A stretch of DNA of 64,000 bases from CAZAKZ01 sp964485695 (GTDB lineage: Bacteria > Planctomycetota > JAFGQW01), in NCBI GenBank assembly GCA_964485695.1, contig CAZAKZ010000009.1, positions 1 to 64,000 of the forward strand. The letters are read 5' to 3'. Both the position numbers and the translations under genes were made by a program. The notes beneath the pieces were generated by a model. The model made no database searches and was not told the DNA's origin. It was given only the letters and a program-made list of their open reading frames with translations. This document shows positions 1-8,518 of the stretch, piece by piece; position 1 is the first letter of the stretch; the number at the start of each line of letters is the position of its first letter.

Positions 1-317
1 AGAGAGCACGCTGCCGAGACCGCTACATTTGGAATAATATGAGGGGATGCCTCAGAGTCCGCCCTCTCCATGGCAATGACCCGGTCGTGGGGGACCTCGA
101 ACACCATGGTTCCGGCCTCCCTGCCGCGGCGGGCAAAGAAGAACCGGGGTTTCTTCCTCATACCGTAGAGCCTGCGGTCGGTCACCACGATCTCGGTGTT
201 GTTCTGCTGCGTCTTCACGAAGAGTCCTGGCCGGGCGAAGCTCACCCCGACCCCCATGGGTCCGAAGCGAAAGATCTCCTGTTCCTCCGGGGCTTTCTCG
301 GGGGGGGTCGCCTCCAT
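1..317 (-). CDS. Hypothetical protein, possible PH-like fold (3' end outside window)
   Basis: An open frame with no stop runs from an ATG at 317 leftwards off the window edge, so at least 105 residues are present and the C-terminus is missing. It has no signal peptide. The acidic N-terminus (ATPPEKAPEEQE) is followed by beta-rich sequence with VTDRRLYGMRKK and VFEVPHDRVIAMER. That 'VTDRRL...VPHDRVIAME' pattern resembles small bacterial PH-like domains, but the match is by eye and weak. The gene is divergent from the selenoprotein-like gene, with about 220 bases between the starts. Codon choice is ordinary for the window, with G or C in most third positions. No function is assigned. Confidence 0.6.
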   Translation of the reverse strand, partial: MEATPPEKAPEEQEIFRFGPMGVGVSFARPGLFVKTQQNNTEIVVTDRRLYGMRKKPRFFFARRGREAGTMVFEVPHDRVIAMERADSEASPHIIPNVAVSAACS

Positions 318-424
318 GGTTTTCTCCCGGATTCGAGTATTGTGCCGACACCCGCTCGAGCGATCGGTCGAGAATCCATCATACAATTTCAGGCTGCGAA
401 CCGCCAGGATGGGCCCTGTGCGGC

Positions 425-453
425 TTGACGGGTCTGTCCAGACCCGGTATTTT
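425..453 (+). promoter_or_regulatory. Sigma70-like promoter for the 537 gene
   Basis: TTGACG at 425-430 and TATTTT at 448-453 are separated by 17 bases. This would start transcription near 460 and give a leader of roughly 75 bases before the GTG at 537. The same -35 hexamer and spacing recur in front of the secreted-protein gene at 10416. Confidence 0.5.
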
Positions 454-536
454 CGGTGTTCACTAATCAATCGTGGCTGATTGGGTGTCGTCTACCGGAC
501 AGACATGCCATGAACCGTTCCTCCAGGAGGTGAGCC

Positions 537-2216
537 GTGAGAAGATCCTGTATCCTCTGCTTAGCGATCCTGATGATTGCGCCTGTCCTCTGCTCCCTGT
601 CCTCCGCCCAGCGGAGTTTCGTGGGAAAGAGACTCTCGGGAGAAACCTTCGTCGATACCGAGGGCCACGTCATCGATCCCGCCCACTACAAGGGCTCCGT
701 CCTGGTGATGTATACCGGCATCCCGTGGTGAGGCGGCTGCATGGTCGAGGCCTCCAGGGTTGGGGCCTTATTAAAGAAGTATGAGAAGAAGAACGTCTTT
801 TTCTTCCACACCCTCGGCGGTGACGGGGAACTCCCCGTTCTCCATTACAAGAAGCACTACCGGCTCCACTACCCGGTGATCCCCGACAATCTCGACTGGA
901 TGCGTCACCTGATCCGGGTCAGCGGCATCTCCAATGTGGCGGTGTTCGGCGGAGACGGTGTCTGCGTCTTCAACAAGGGCGACACGGGCCAGGATCTGGA
1001 CGACTTCTGCAAGGTGATCGATAGGGCCCTGGCCAAGATCAAGGGGCCCAATGCGAAGAAGAAGGCCTATGTCGAAGGCACCACGGTCTACGCGCCGAAG
1101 GTGAAGAAGAAGGACGGCAAGATCACCCACCAGCGGATGTCCCGGCTGGCCGCCGGTCCCGACGGGATCCTGCACCTGGTCTACTTCTCGGACGAGAAGG
1201 GATCCAACGACATCTATCTCAGATCGTGCGTCAAGGGCACCTGGGGCAAGGACGTGGTCGTCGCCGGGTCCAAGGCCGATGAATACGCCCCCACGGTCGT
1301 CGGCCTGCCGGGGGGGCGGGCCCTGGTGGCCTACGTGGCCATGGGAAAGAAGTGCTACGACATATTCACGGTCCGGGTCGACAAGGGCAAGGCGAAAAAG
1401 CCGAAGCAGGTGACCCGTTCCAGAGACGACGCCATGGGGCCCGTGCTCGCCCGCGGCTTGAAGGGCGACATCTGGCTGACCTGGTACGAGTGGGCCGTCA
1501 TGGGTGAATACTCCCGGGATCGAGAGGTCTTCCTCGCCCGCGCCAAGGGAAAGGGCTGGTCCAGGAAGGTCCAGATCAGTCCCAGAAGCGTGCCGACCTA
1601 CGAAGACCACGGGGAACCGGTGGTATGCTCCGATAACAAGGGGGGGGCCTGGGTGGCCTGGACCTGGGACTACCACGGCACCCTGCAAAGCAAGCCGCCG
1701 GTGGACGAGAACTCGATCTTCCTCCGGCACGTCAGCAAGAAGCTGAAGCCTGGAAACATCCTGGCCCCCGGTTTCCGCGGCGAAGGCCGGGCCCGGGACT
1801 ACGTGCCGACCCTGGCGGTCACGGCCGAAGGCACACCGTGGATCGCCTGGGACAACAGCCACAAATCCTCTCAGGGCTACAACGCCAAGGCCATCTTCCT
1901 GAATCACCTCGCAGGGGACGATTTCCGGGAACAGGACGAAGTGTCCGCCCACAAGGGCCAGATCGATTCCCCCGGTCTCCTGGTGGACCCCGGTGGAGGC
2001 CTTCGCCTCGTGTGGGGCCAGGAAACCCGGAACGGCTGGGAGCTGATGCAGAGGAGCGTGGGCAAGGAAAAACCGGGAAAGGTGAAAAGGATCAAGGTGA
2101 AGAGCAAGCGTCCCCGGTTCCCCAGTGCCTGCTTCGATGCCCAGGGCCGGCTCTGGGTGTCCTACACGGATACGAGTTCCAAGAATTGGAAGGTGCGGGT
2201 GGTCAAGGCGGATTGA
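537..2216 (+). CDS. Exported thioredoxin-fold / beta-propeller protein with in-frame UGA (probable selenoprotein)
   Basis: Reading GTG 537 to TGA 2216 gives 559 residues if the in-frame TGA at 729-731 is read as selenocysteine 65. An AGGAGG lies 6 bases before the GTG. Residues 1-25 form a Sec signal peptide ending ...SLSSAQ. Residues about 26-165 look like a TlpA/redoxin thioredoxin fold: strand VLVMYTG, then IPW-U-GG-C. The UGA therefore sits at the N-terminal active-site position of a WCxxC motif, with Cys68 as resolving residue. Downstream frame sense is excellent (VFFFHTLGGDGELP, HYPVIPDN). Residues about 175-559 are a repetitive BNR-like beta-propeller (DGILHLVYFS, GDIWLTWYEW, GGAWVAWTWD, GTPWIAWDNS, GRLWVSYTDT). 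A possible SECIS hairpin follows the UGA. Without recoding, a secreted 64-residue stub would be followed by a headless propeller, which makes less sense. The alternative is a TGC-to-TGA mutation or sequencing error. Function is probably extracytoplasmic thiol redox; the substrate is unknown. Confidence 0.8.
748..768 (+). promoter_or_regulatory. Candidate bacterial SECIS hairpin downstream of UGA 729-731
   Basis: Bases 748-754 pair with 762-768 (seven pairs, one of them T-G), leaving the loop CAGGGTT at 755-761. The loop begins 23 bases after the UGA, inside the 16-37 base window described for bacterial SECIS elements, and it contains the G-rich/GU character expected for SelB binding. The hairpin lies within the coding sequence, as in formate dehydrogenase genes. 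It was folded by eye only. A competing 5-bp pairing of 730-734 with 750-754 is possible. Confidence 0.5.
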
Positions 2217-2232
2217 CAGACCCTGGAGCCGC

Positions 2233-3783
2233 TCAGGGTTCCGATTCCCCTCCCTCGTCTTCCTCCTCTCCCGGCGTGAACGTCTCCCCCTCGCTCCGGG
2301 CGATGACCGCGGCGCAGGTGGAGTCGCTCCAGTTGTTCACGGCCGTGCGCAGCATGTCCAGGGGCCGGTCAATGGCCAGGAGCAGCATGACCCCCTCCAG
2401 CGGCAGCTTGAGCACGCTCAGGATGGTGGTCATCATGACCAGGCCCGCCGACGGGATGCCGGCCGCGCCGATGGAGGCCAGCAGCGCCGTGATCACCACG
2501 ATGATCTGCTTGCCCAAGGTGAGTTCGAAGCCCGTGGTCGAGGCGTAGTACTGCGCCAGGAAAAGCACTCCCACGCACTCGTAGAGCGCCGTGCCGTCCA
2601 TGTTGACGGTGGCCCCGAGGGGCAAGGTGAACGAGGCCGTGCGGTTGCTCACCCCCCCACGCTTCACCACGGACCGGAGGGTCACGGGCAGGGTCACCGA
2701 CGAGGAGGAGGTGGAAAAGGCGGTGAGGAGCGCCGGGCTCACGGCCCGGGCCCAGCGCAGTGGATTCACCTTGCCGATGAGCGACAGGATCAGCGGCAGG
2801 GTGAGAGCCGCGTGGATGGCCAGGGCCCCCACCACCGTGAGCATGAGCCAGAACAGCGGGATGAACACCCCCAGGCCGCTGGCGCCCACCACCCTGGCAA
2901 TGAGGGCCACCACGCCCAGGGGGATGAACATGAGGATGAACTCGGCGATCTTCATCATCACCTCGAAGGCGGCGTCGAAGAACTTCTTGAGCAAGTCCGC
3001 GTGTTCTCCGCCCAGGCGGGTGATGAAGACGCCGAAGAGAAGGGCAAACACGATGACCTGGAGGATGCTGCCGTTTGAAGAGAAGGCCTGGAACACGTTT
3101 TTCGGAACCATGCGGAGAAAGATCCCCACGAAGCTCTCGTCACCGGCGAGGTCCTCGGCCGAGACGGCCTGGGTCAACGAGATGTCCGCATTCCACCCGG
3201 GCTGGATTGCGTTCACGAGGCACAGGCCGACGAGGATCGCGAGCAGACTCGTCATTACGTAGAAGATGAGGGTCTTCAGACCCATGCGGCCCAGGGCGCC
3301 CAGGTTCCCGACGCTGGTGACGCCCGAGATGATGGAGGTGAGGATCAGCGGCACGATGAGCATCTGGAGGCACCGCATGAAGAGCTCGGCGAGGAAGTTG
3401 AAGGGCTCGAGCGCCCGGGCCCGCGCCGAGTCCGCGCTCATCTTCACCGTGGCGGAGACCCGGGTACTTTCACCGCTCCGGTCGAGTGTCACCACCACAA
3501 CGTCGGCCACGTTCCTGGGGGCCAGGGCCTTGTCGAAGTCCTTCGCCGACTTCACGGCCGCGCCCTCGACGGCCAGGATGCGGTCCCCCGCCCGGATGCC
3601 CTCGGGCGCCGTGCCTTTCTGAATGCTCTTCACCCGGAGGATGCCGCCCTCCTCGGCCACGGTGATGCCCAGGGTGGGGCGAGGATCGGCCTGCTGGATC
3701 AGGAGCCCGCCGCCTACCCCCACCAGGATGGCCAGGACGATCTGCCAGTGGATCCTGAGCTTCCAGACCTTGAGGAAGTTCAT
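2233..3783 (-). CDS. Dicarboxylate/amino acid:cation symporter (DAACS/SDF family) with inserted PDZ domain
   Basis: The product has 516 residues and starts at an ATG preceded by GGGAGG. It is a GltP/DctA-type sodium- or proton-coupled carrier for acidic amino acids or C4-dicarboxylates in the inner membrane. Family hallmarks are all visible: the serine-rich hairpin STSSSSVTLPVTLRSV, the NMDGTALYE motif, GIPSAGLVMMTTIL in the second hairpin, and DRPLDMLRTAVNNWSD, which keeps the Asp, Arg, Asn and Asp of the substrate/cation site. Unusually, TM1 (residues about 12-30) is followed by a PDZ-like domain (about 37-114: LGITV, GTAPEGIRAGDRILAVEG, VVVTLDR) before the normal transporter core resumes near 128. 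That places the PDZ in the extracytoplasmic TM1-TM2 loop. It converges on the upstream propeller gene with a 16-base gap. Confidence 0.93.
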   Translation of the reverse strand: MNFLKVWKLRIHWQIVLAILVGVGGGLLIQQADPRPTLGITVAEEGGILRVKSIQKGTAPEGIRAGDRILAVEGAAVKSAKDFDKALAPRNVADVVVVTLDRSGESTRVSATVKMSADSARARALEPFNFLAELFMRCLQMLIVPLILTSIISGVTSVGNLGALGRMGLKTLIFYVMTSLLAILVGLCLVNAIQPGWNADISLTQAVSAEDLAGDESFVGIFLRMVPKNVFQAFSSNGSILQVIVFALLFGVFITRLGGEHADLLKKFFDAAFEVMMKIAEFILMFIPLGVVALIARVVGASGLGVFIPLFWLMLTVVGALAIHAALTLPLILSLIGKVNPLRWARAVSPALLTAFSTSSSSVTLPVTLRSVVKRGGVSNRTASFTLPLGATVNMDGTALYECVGVLFLAQYYASTTGFELTLGKQIIVVITALLASIGAAGIPSAGLVMMTTILSVLKLPLEGVMLLLAIDRPLDMLRTAVNNWSDSTCAAVIARSEGETFTPGEEEDEGGESEP

Positions 3784-3980
3784 CTCGCCTCCCGTCGCGC
3801 GCAGTGCATGGAGCGCTTCATGTAGAGTTCATTGTCTCATTTGCCCGCGAATCGTGTATGTTCCTGTTGCAACAGGAACTTGATACTGTAACCACACCGG
3901 CACGGGAATAAAACCCCTGAAGCCACGCGGGCCAGCAGGTAGAATACCCGGCCTGACCCGTTCCCGGAGAGGTGCCGTCC

Positions 3981-5069
3981 ATGGCCGAGGTGATTCTGGA
4001 ACACGTTTCCAAGACGTTTCCCGGCGGCGTCCGGGCCGTGCAGGACCTCAGCCTCACGGTTTTGGACGGCGAGTTCCTGGTGCTGGTGGGCCCGTCCGGG
4101 TGCGGAAAATCCACGGCGCTGCGGTGTATCGCCGGCCTGGAGGAGGCCACCGAAGGCGTCATCCGCATCGGCGGACGAAAGGTGAACGACCTGGAGCCCA
4201 GGGACCGCGATGTAGCCATGGTGTTCCAGAACTACGCCCTCTACCCGCACATGACCGTGGGGCAGAACATCGCCTTTCCCCTGAAGATGCACCGGGTGCC
4301 CGGGGCCGAGATCCAGGCCCGGGTGAAGGAGGCCGCGGACATCCTCGGCCTTACAGACCTCCTGGACCGGCGGCCCCGGGCGCTGTCGGGCGGCCAGCAG
4401 CAGCGCGTGGCCCTGGGTCGCAGCCTGGTGCGCAAACCCGCGGTGTTCCTGTTCGACGAACCCCTGAGCAACCTGGACGCCAACCTCCGCACCGAGATGC
4501 GCACCGAGATCGGCCGCATCCACCGGGATCTGGGCGGCACCATGATCTACGTGACCCACGATCAGGCCGAGGCCATGATCCTGGGGGACCGCATCGCCGT
4601 GCTCCGGGACGGTGTTCTGCAGCAGCTGGCCGAGCCCCTCGAAGTGTTTGACCACCCCGCCAACCGGTTCGTGGCGGGATTCCTGGGCACGCCCGGCATC
4701 AACTTTCTCAATGGGCGCCTGGAGGGAGGCGCCTTCACGGCCGGCGAGCATCGCCTGCCCCTCGACCACACACCCCGGAGCGGCGTCGAGGGACCGGTGC
4801 TCCTGGGGGTGCGGCCCCAGGACCTCAGGGCCGTGGACCGGGCCGATGCACCGTCGCTTCCGGGTGTGGTGGAGGCCTTTGAACACCTGGGCCACGAGGC
4901 GTTCGTCCACGCCCACACCGCGGCCGGCCGCGTGGTGGCCGCGGCGGACCTCGGATTCCGGACGCGCCACGGCGACACCGTGCGCCTGGTGCCGGATCTC
5001 GAGCGCCTGCTCTTCTTCGATCCCCAGGACGGCCGAATCCTTGCTGCAGGTGAAGGAGGGAGACACTGA
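3981..5069 (+). CDS. ugpC: Sugar ABC transporter ATP-binding protein (MalK/UgpC type)
   Basis: The product has 362 residues. I chose the ATG at 3981 over the in-frame GTG nine bases upstream because MAEVILEHVSKTF matches the family N-terminus. The cytoplasmic ATPase powers carbohydrate uptake. Walker A GPSGCGKST spans 37-45, the Q-loop is FQNYALYPHM, the signature LSGGQ is at 135-139, Walker B VFLFDE at 155-160, the D-loop SNLD follows and the switch His is at 193 (VTHDQ). The region after about residue 235 is the OB/TOBE regulatory domain typical of the MalK subfamily (GVRPQDLRAV). It is the first gene of a three-gene importer operon. Its stop overlaps the proposed start of the next gene, which indicates translational coupling. 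The substrate is not predictable; the gene symbol denotes the subfamily, not proven glycerol-phosphate transport. Confidence 0.93.
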   Translation: MAEVILEHVSKTFPGGVRAVQDLSLTVLDGEFLVLVGPSGCGKSTALRCIAGLEEATEGVIRIGGRKVNDLEPRDRDVAMVFQNYALYPHMTVGQNIAFPLKMHRVPGAEIQARVKEAADILGLTDLLDRRPRALSGGQQQRVALGRSLVRKPAVFLFDEPLSNLDANLRTEMRTEIGRIHRDLGGTMIYVTHDQAEAMILGDRIAVLRDGVLQQLAEPLEVFDHPANRFVAGFLGTPGINFLNGRLEGGAFTAGEHRLPLDHTPRSGVEGPVLLGVRPQDLRAVDRADAPSLPGVVEAFEHLGHEAFVHAHTAAGRVVAAADLGFRTRHGDTVRLVPDLERLLFFDPQDGRILAAGEGGRH

Positions 5070-7441
5070 GGAACCAAGCCTCCTCGCCCCGGGAAAAAAA
5101 GCGCGGCCCCCGGCCGCACCGGCTGCGCTTCCTGGCGGCCCTCGGAGCCCTGTGCGTCCTGGCCTACGCCCTCTGGCCCCGGGGAGGCCTGGTCCACGGC
5201 CGCAAGGAGCTGGTGTTCTTTGCCTGGGCCTCGAGCCGGGACTACAACCTCCTGAAGCGCCTCATCAGGGAGGACTTTGAGCCCAAGCACCCGGAGTTCC
5301 GGGTCAAGGTGCTGAATGCTCCGGACGTGAACGAGAAGCTGAAGACCATGATCGCAGGCGGCATGCCCCCCGACGTCATGGGCCTGGACATCAACACCCT
5401 GGCCTCGTACGAGGACCAGGGGGTGATCCTGGACATCCAGGACCTCTTCGAAAAGGACGTGGCCGCGGGCCGCCTCGATCCGGACGACTACTTCCCCATC
5501 GGTCTGGAAGCCCTGAAGTTGCGGGGCCGCCTCCACGGCCTGCCCAAGGGCTTCACGCCCTACGTCCTCTACTACAACAAGGATCTCTTCGACAAGGCGG
5601 GCCTCCCGTATCCCAGGGACGGCTGGACCTGGGAGGACCTGCGCCACGCCGCCCGGAGCATTGCCAAGGACGAGGACGGGGACGGCGTCGTGGACACCTT
5701 CGGCCTGAGCCACTCCCACTGGCTCCAGGGCCTGGCGCCCTGGGTGTGGCAGAACGGGGGCCGGTTCCTGGACGAGACCCGCACCCGGTGCACCCTGGAC
5801 GAGGCCGAGGCCGTTGAGGCCCTCCAGTTCCTGAAGGACATGATGAGCGAGCCGGGGGTGGCCATCCCGGACCAGCTCGCCGCCGGCATCAAGACCGGCA
5901 CCAGCAGCATCTCTCTCTTCGAGCGCGGTCGCCTCGGCATGTACGGTCCGGTGGGCTTCTGGATGGTGTTCTACTTCGCCAAGATCGATCCGGACCGGGT
6001 GCGGTGGGACGTGGCGCCCCTGCCGGTGCGGCGAAAGGGCGCCCCGCCGGCCACGGCCGTGGCCGAGACCGCCTACTGCGTCAGCGCCCGGTCCCGGTAT
6101 CCCCGGGTGGCGTACGACCTGGTGAAGTTCCTGTCGGGATTCAAGGCGCAGCGGGCCTTCATGCGCCTCGGCGTGGACGTGCCGGTGCTGAAGTCGGTGG
6201 CGGCCCTGCCCGAGTTTCTGCACCGCGAAAAACCGCCCCGATCCACCCACGTCTTCCTCGAGGCCCTGGACCACGCCCGGATCATGCCCACCACCCGGGA
6301 GTTCCAGGAGCTGGACGCCATCGCCAAGAGCCGCCTGGAGAAGGTGGTGGTGCTGGGCACCTCGAACGCGAAACCCGCCTGCGAGGAGGTGGCCCGGGAG
6401 ATCAACCGCGTCATGGAGCGGAACCGCAGGCAGGCGGCCGAACCCCTGCCGCGGCTCCGCTGGGCGTGGGCCCTGGGTGCCGTGGCCCTGGCCATGGCGC
6501 TGATCGCCGGATTGTTCCTGGCCACCCGCGGCCCGCGGCCCACGCCGCTCGGGCGCCGCGAGGAGCGCGCCTTCCTCTGCCTCGTCTCCCCCTGGATCGT
6601 GGGATTCGGCCTGCTCTTCCTCGGGCCCATCCTGGCCTCTCTGGTGCTCTCGTTCTCGGACTGGTCCGCCCTGGTGCCGCTCACGGAGGCGCGGTTCGTG
6701 GGCCTGGAGAACTACCGGGAAATGTTCGGGAACGACCCGGACTTCCTGAAGAGCCTGAAGGTGACTCTGGTCTACGCGGGGGTGAGCGTACCGCTGGGCC
6801 TGGGACTTGCCCTCGGCCTGGCCGTGCTGCTGAACCTGAAGGTGCGGGGCATGGCGGTCTACCGCACCATCTTCTACCTCCCCGTCATCGTGTCGGGCGT
6901 GGCCGTGGCCGTGCTGTGGCGGTGGCTCCTGGACGGGAGGACCGGGCTCCTGAACACGGCGCTCCGGGCCGTGGGTGTCTCGGACCCGCCCGGCTGGTTC
7001 ATGAGCGAGACGTGGGCGCTCCCCGCCTTCATTCTCCTCAGTCTCTGGATGGCGGGCGGGCCCATGATCATCTTCCTGGCCGGCCTCCAGGGCATCGACG
7101 AGCGGCTCTACGAGGCGGCCCGCATCGACGGAGCGGGACGGTTCCGGCGGTTCTGGCACGTCACCCTGCCCGGCCTCTCGCCGGTGATCCTCTTCAACCT
7201 CGTCATGGGCATCATCGGTTCGTTCCAGGTCTTCACCCAGGCCTACATCATCACCCTGGGCGGCCCCAACAACGCCACCCTGTTCCTGGTGCTGGACATC
7301 TACAACCAGGCCTTCCGGTTCCACCGCATGGGGTACGCGGCGGCCATGGCGTGGATCCTCTTCCTGGTGGTCATGGCCCTGACCCTCCTGGTGCTCCGGA
7401 CCGCCCGGCACTGGACCCACGCGGAGGGAGAACCCAAATGA
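5066..7441 (+). CDS. Fused solute-binding protein and MalF-like permease of a sugar ABC importer
   Basis: A CTG at 5066 overlaps the preceding stop (CTGA) and sits 6-7 bases after GGAGGG. Starting there gives 791 residues and supplies an N-terminal basic stretch plus a membrane anchor (about 20-37). The next usable start, GTG 5213, would delete that anchor and begin inside the first strand of the binding domain. Residues about 47-455 are a family-1 extracellular solute-binding protein (ELVFFAWAS, GGMPPDVMGLD, LPKGFTPYVLYYNKDLFDKAG, FLSGFKAQRAFM). A second membrane segment (466-486) leads into a six-helix permease (about 500-791) carrying the EAA loop EAARIDGAGRFRRFW that docks on the ATPase. 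Binding protein and permease are normally separate, so here the receptor is tethered to its channel. The stop overlaps the next start (ATGA). Confidence 0.88.
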   Translation: MRNQASSPREKKRGPRPHRLRFLAALGALCVLAYALWPRGGLVHGRKELVFFAWASSRDYNLLKRLIREDFEPKHPEFRVKVLNAPDVNEKLKTMIAGGMPPDVMGLDINTLASYEDQGVILDIQDLFEKDVAAGRLDPDDYFPIGLEALKLRGRLHGLPKGFTPYVLYYNKDLFDKAGLPYPRDGWTWEDLRHAARSIAKDEDGDGVVDTFGLSHSHWLQGLAPWVWQNGGRFLDETRTRCTLDEAEAVEALQFLKDMMSEPGVAIPDQLAAGIKTGTSSISLFERGRLGMYGPVGFWMVFYFAKIDPDRVRWDVAPLPVRRKGAPPATAVAETAYCVSARSRYPRVAYDLVKFLSGFKAQRAFMRLGVDVPVLKSVAALPEFLHREKPPRSTHVFLEALDHARIMPTTREFQELDAIAKSRLEKVVVLGTSNAKPACEEVAREINRVMERNRRQAAEPLPRLRWAWALGAVALAMALIAGLFLATRGPRPTPLGRREERAFLCLVSPWIVGFGLLFLGPILASLVLSFSDWSALVPLTEARFVGLENYREMFGNDPDFLKSLKVTLVYAGVSVPLGLGLALGLAVLLNLKVRGMAVYRTIFYLPVIVSGVAVAVLWRWLLDGRTGLLNTALRAVGVSDPPGWFMSETWALPAFILLSLWMAGGPMIIFLAGLQGIDERLYEAARIDGAGRFRRFWHVTLPGLSPVILFNLVMGIIGSFQVFTQAYIITLGGPNNATLFLVLDIYNQAFRFHRMGYAAAMAWILFLVVMALTLLVLRTARHWTHAEGEPK

Positions 7442-8319
7442 GGATGAAGCCGATCGACCGCGCCGTGGCCTACGCCCTCCTGGCGTGGGGCACCGTGCTC
7501 TTCATCCTGCCCTTCGTGTGGATGGTGTCGTCCTCGTTCAAGACCGACCAGGAGATCCGGACCGAGTATCCGCCGCGGCTCCTGCCCCGGAAGTGGCACA
7601 CGAAAAACTACCAGAGGGTGTTCGGTATCGAGGTCAACGACGAGAAGGGGAAACCCCTGCCCGTCGTCAAGAACTTTCCCTTCGAGCGCTATCTCCTGAA
7701 CTCCACCGTCATCACCCTCTTCTGCGTGGTGGGCCAGGTCTTAGTGGCCTCGCTGGTGGGGTACGCCTTTGCCCGGCTCCGGTTCCGGGGCAAGAACGTG
7801 CTCTTCCTCCTGGTCCTGGCCACCATGATGCTGCCGCAGCAGGTGACCATGGTGCCGCTGTTCATCCTGTTCCGCACCCTGGGCTGGATCGACACCTACA
7901 AGCCCCTGATCCTGCCGTCCTTCCTGGGCGGATTCCCCTTCTTCATCTTCCTGTTCCGGCAGTTCTTCCTCTCCATCCCCCGGGAAGTGGACGAGGCGGC
8001 CCGCATCGACGGCTGCGGCCCCCTCGACATCTGGTGGCGCATCCTCCTGCCCATGGCGAAGCCCGCGGTGGCCACCGTGGCGGTGCTGACGTTCCTGTGG
8101 ACCTGGAACGACTTTCTCCAGCCGTTGATCTACCTGAACAGCCACGACCTGCGCACCGCGGCCCTGGCACTGAGCGACTTCAAGTCGCACCACGGGGAAT
8201 CGCACCTGGATCTGCTCATGACCGCCTCGGTCATCGTGCTGGTGCCGTGCCTGGTGCTCTTCTTCCTGGCCCAGGTGGCCTACTTCAAGCAGATCCAGGT
8301 GTCCGGGAGCAAGGGGTAG
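7438..8319 (+). CDS. Sugar ABC transporter permease (MalG type)
   Basis: The product has 293 residues. It starts at the ATG overlapping the previous stop; a second ATG two codons on (7444) is also possible. It is the second transmembrane subunit of the carbohydrate importer encoded with the two preceding genes. Six hydrophobic segments are apparent, beginning VAYALLAWGTVLFILPFVWM. The MalG-type periplasmic loop RTEYPPRLLPRKWHTKNYQRVF follows the first helix, and the cytoplasmic EAA loop EAARIDGCGPLDIWWRILLP precedes the last helices. Length and organisation are normal for the family. A perfect hairpin about 145 bases downstream probably ends the transcript. Confidence 0.93.
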   Translation: MRMKPIDRAVAYALLAWGTVLFILPFVWMVSSSFKTDQEIRTEYPPRLLPRKWHTKNYQRVFGIEVNDEKGKPLPVVKNFPFERYLLNSTVITLFCVVGQVLVASLVGYAFARLRFRGKNVLFLLVLATMMLPQQVTMVPLFILFRTLGWIDTYKPLILPSFLGGFPFFIFLFRQFFLSIPREVDEAARIDGCGPLDIWWRILLPMAKPAVATVAVLTFLWTWNDFLQPLIYLNSHDLRTAALALSDFKSHHGESHLDLLMTASVIVLVPCLVLFFLAQVAYFKQIQVSGSKG

Positions 8320-8463
8320 TGCGGACTTCCCGAGCTACCGGGCGTAGGCCCAGTGAGGTTCTGTTGATCCGGCGTCCATCTCCTGTCCAATTTCGCCTGG
8401 TGTGAATGAACCTGATTTGACTCATCCAGTGCGGATGAAATCCGGCCTTCGCCCAATGGGCGT

Positions 8464-8491
8464 AGTTCGCCCCCTCAAAAGGGGGCGAACT
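8464..8491. terminator. Bidirectional hairpin between convergent genes
   Basis: A perfect 12-bp inverted repeat (AGTTCGCCCCCT and its complement) encloses a CAAA loop. It lies between the end of the importer operon (8319) and the oppositely oriented secreted-protein gene (8519). No T-tract follows, so factor-assisted termination or 3'-end protection is as likely as intrinsic termination. The rest of 8320-8518 holds only a 5-bp CGCCC/GGGCG hairpin and no gene. Confidence 0.55.
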
Positions 8492-8518
8492 GAAACCACT
8501 CGCCAGGTGAGGAATCGA

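Noticed and set aside
537..731. Treating the 64-codon frame as a separate small secreted gene, or the whole as a pseudogene
   Set aside because: The reading frame continues without shift through the TGA into the rest of a thioredoxin fold, and no other lesion occurs in 560 codons.
771..1952. Long open frame antisense to the selenoprotein-like gene (393 codons)
   Set aside because: It is His/Val/Gly/Pro-rich with no fold-like pattern, and it mirrors codon third-position GC bias of the real gene.
4562..7420. 952-codon antisense open frame across the ABC importer genes
   Set aside because: It is composed of low-complexity HRGQE sequence; the opposite strand encodes clear ABC transporter proteins.
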